From the NCBI GenBank assembly GCA_041746975.1, contig JBGTGB010000333.1, positions 1 to 8,087 on the forward strand: a DNA stretch of 8,087 nucleotides. Reading direction: 5' to 3'. Positions 6,871 through 8,087 of the stretch are shown here, piece after piece; the stretch's first letter is position 1; each line of letters opens with the position of its first letter. The translations under genes were made by a program, and so were the position numbers. The DNA comes from Haliea sp041746975 (lineage in GTDB: Bacteria; Pseudomonadota; Gammaproteobacteria; Pseudomonadales; Halieaceae). The notes beneath the pieces were generated by a model. The model was not told the DNA's origin, ran no database searches, and was given only the letters and a program-made list of their open reading frames with translations.

Positions 6871-7085
6871 AAGAGTTCTCCTCTATGCTTTGGCGAACAC
6901 CCACAGCGGTTCTTATACTGCTCCGCCCAGGCGTCCATTTCAAGCCGATCAAACGCAATGCCCTGCCTACCGATGGGAATTTCCGTCAGGCAGCTTCGGA
7001 CTTCACGGCGGAATCGGTTTTTATCCATCCCCAGATAAGCCGGGGCATCGCGCAGGCGTATAAATCGAGGCAGAATCGAAATCAT
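6735..7085 (-). CDS. AlpA/excisionase-like DNA-binding protein
   Basis: A 116-residue small protein between the two recombinases. The N-terminal part (about 8-57: RFIRLRDAPAYLGMDKNRF, then EIPIGRQGIAFDRLEMDAW) is a MerR/AlpA-type helix-turn-helix, the pattern of proteins that steer integrase (excisionase or recombination directionality factor) or regulate its gene. The middle (58-95) is low-complexity and Cys/Ser-rich; the basic tail (SRRRKGS) may also contact DNA. The ATG lies 3 bases after the TGA of the upstream recombinase, so it is probably translated by coupling; GAGAG just before it is a poor independent Shine-Dalgarno. Its last 136 bases are read in a second frame as the start of the integrase. 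From memory, the FARAL-(x)n-SRRRK-type tail recurs in homologues, which suggests the overlap is genuine. Excisionase versus regulator cannot be separated by sequence. Confidence 0.85.
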   Translation of the reverse strand: MISILPRFIRLRDAPAYLGMDKNRFRREVRSCLTEIPIGRQGIAFDRLEMDAWAEQYKNRCGCSPKHRGELLCQSESRASTKEAPRASGTLINASGDMADFARALAQASSRRRKGS

Positions 7086-7088
7086 CTC

Positions 7089-7946
7089 TCAGCGCCCCAA
7101 ATAAACCGCAGTAATCTGCTCTCTGACATGTCCCAGCTCCCTGCTGATGGCCAGGCGGGCCTGTTGATCCGCCTGCTGCTGCGCCGGGGTCAGGTCCTTT
7201 TTGCTGGGCCCGCCGCCATGGGGGGAGGGCCAGCCGGTGAGTTCCAGGTAGCGCTGCTGGGCATAGGCGTGGCGCAGGCCGTGCATCTTAGAGAGGCCGA
7301 CATTGGCTGTGTGGCGCTCGTAGATCCTGAGCTGCTCAATATAGCTGCGTCCTCCTGGGATCAGGGCGCCCACCCCGGCCAGCCGCTTCGCCTGCTCCAG
7401 CAGAGCGCGCTGCTCCCTGGTACGGATGGGGACGGTGCGTTCCCGGCCGCCCTTGGTCCAGCTGGCTTTCAGGTACAGGTGGTCCCCGCGATCCGCCCAG
7501 CGGGGCCGGATCTTGAGGGCCTCCTCCCGCCGCAGCCCGAAGGCTTTCTGCAGCCGCAGGCTCATCCGCACATGTTCATCCTTGACCTGGTCGAGTTTCA
7601 CGCGTGCCAGGCCCTTGGCCTTGCTGCTGTCGGACACGAACTGACGGTCCGGTATGCCATAGAAATCATTGGAACCGGCCACGACGGCCCGCTTGTTAAC
7701 CTTTTCCGCCCACCAACGTAAACAGCTCATGCGGTTCTTGATGGTGCCGGGGGAGAGGTTTTGCCCCTGCCAGTGCTCGACCAGCGCCCGGACATGCTTT
7801 TGCTTCAAGGACGTGGCCTGCAACTGCCGGAAGCCAAGCTCGTGCAACTGGTTGGCGATGGCGGTCAGTTGCCGTTCACGGCCGACCCGGGTTTCAAAGC
7901 TGCCTTCGTGGCTGTGTCGGCATAGCATTTTCAGTTGGTAGTTCAG
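7089..7946 (-). CDS. Integrase_1-type tyrosine recombinase, probable non-ATG start
   Basis: Belongs to the integrase-domain proteins common in ICEs and islands (Phage_int_SAM_6 plus Integrase_1 type). Counting from ATG 7928 (279 residues): an N-terminal SAM-like part (about 15-78, LSPGTIKNRMSCLRWWAEK), then a catalytic domain with R133 (GLRREE), K159 (WTKGGRER), H216-G-L-R219, H267 (ELGHVRE) and Y276 (AVYLGR). The full R-K-H-R-H-Y set is present, so it is likely active; its role beside the main integrase is unknown. I annotate CTG 7946 (285 residues) because ATG 7928 has no Shine-Dalgarno, whereas GGAGGAG (7962-7956) sits 9 bases before the CTG. The intervening LNYQLK resembles, from memory, the start of homologues. 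ATA 7952 is the other option; an in-frame TGA (7967-7965) bars anything longer. First gene of a three-gene minus-strand operon. Confidence 0.88.
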   Translation of the reverse strand: MNYQLKMLCRHSHEGSFETRVGRERQLTAIANQLHELGFRQLQATSLKQKHVRALVEHWQGQNLSPGTIKNRMSCLRWWAEKVNKRAVVAGSNDFYGIPDRQFVSDSSKAKGLARVKLDQVKDEHVRMSLRLQKAFGLRREEALKIRPRWADRGDHLYLKASWTKGGRERTVPIRTREQRALLEQAKRLAGVGALIPGGRSYIEQLRIYERHTANVGLSKMHGLRHAYAQQRYLELTGWPSPHGGGPSKKDLTPAQQQADQQARLAISRELGHVREQITAVYLGR

Positions 7947-7955
7947 GTATATGGA

Positions 7956-7962
7956 CTCCTCC
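7956..7962 (-). promoter_or_regulatory. Strong Shine-Dalgarno that argues for a non-ATG start
   Basis: GGAGGAG on the minus strand is the best ribosome-binding sequence near this gene. It lies 9 bases from CTG 7946 and 3 bases from ATA 7952, but 27 bases from the first ATG (7928), too far to serve it. Confidence 0.6.
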
Positions 7963-7967
7963 GTTCA

Positions 7968-8087
7968 CACAAGCAAGTTTTTGATCAGACTAAAGACGCG
8001 TACGTATATTCGGCTTTTTGATGGAGACGCTATCTCCTAGCCCTCAATGTATGCGCACCCCGGTGCCTCTTTGTCGCGGCGGTTTTT
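7968..8087 (-). promoter_or_regulatory. Upstream control region of the recombinase operon
   Basis: 120 bases without a gene, presumably carrying the operon promoter. Visible structure: palindromes TGATCA (7982-7987) and overlapping ACGCGT/CGTACG/TACGTA (7996-8006); an inverted repeat GGAGA-5-TCTCC (8023-8037); and another, GCACC-CC-GGTGC (8055-8066). TATACG (8008-8003) could be a -10, but no good -35 accompanies it. Clustered short palindromes would suit an autoregulatory operator; none is identifiable. Confidence 0.35.

Noticed and set aside
8055..8087. Terminator at the right edge (GCACC-CC-GGTGC and a final TTTTT)
   Set aside because: The hairpin and the T run are separated by 16 bases, and the sequence just before the T run has no complementary arm in the window.
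1..8087. CRISPR array, toxin-antitoxin pair, or defence cargo
   Set aside because: No regularly spaced repeats were seen, and every supported frame is accounted for. Any cargo of the element would be right of 8087.

Overview
The window looks like gammaproteobacterial chromosome of moderately high GC. The polyamine genes are very close to the Pseudomonas type. A PEP-CTERM (exosortase) surface protein and a lipoprotein sulfatase fit a free-living, possibly marine lineage. Halieaceae or a relative is my guess from gene content only.

Left half (1-4990), ordinary chromosome. A large S1-family sulfatase lipoprotein runs leftward off the window; it has no start-to-stop ORF here because its C-terminus lies outside. 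Divergent from it is an aguB-aguA operon, joined by a 4-base GTGA overlap. AguA deiminates agmatine to N-carbamoylputrescine and AguB hydrolyses that to putrescine, so the two genes form one complete pathway. Convergent to aguA, and overlapping its last 26 bases, is a PEP-CTERM protein with a probable choice-of-anchor E-type beta domain.

Middle (4991-5702). About 635 bases carry no convincing protein gene. They hold the leader of the PEP-CTERM gene and, at the right end, a good sigma70-type promoter feeding an elongator tRNA-Met(CAU).

Right half (5703-8087), the end of an integrated element. Three tightly packed minus-strand genes point at the 3' end of the tRNA: an Integrase_1-type tyrosine recombinase, an AlpA/excisionase-like DNA-binding protein, and a phage/ICE-type tyrosine integrase that ends 34 bases from the tRNA. 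This is the standard architecture of an island integrated at a tRNA 3' end. The body of the element and its other att site lie to the right, outside the window.

Points worth a second look: a G1-U72 pair in the tRNA acceptor stem that may be an integration scar; an 11-bp-period DNA repeat in the integrase 3' end; a probable non-ATG start for the upstream recombinase; a 136-base dual-coding overlap; and a duplicated Cys-rich module in the sulfatase. I found no clearly unprecedented system.
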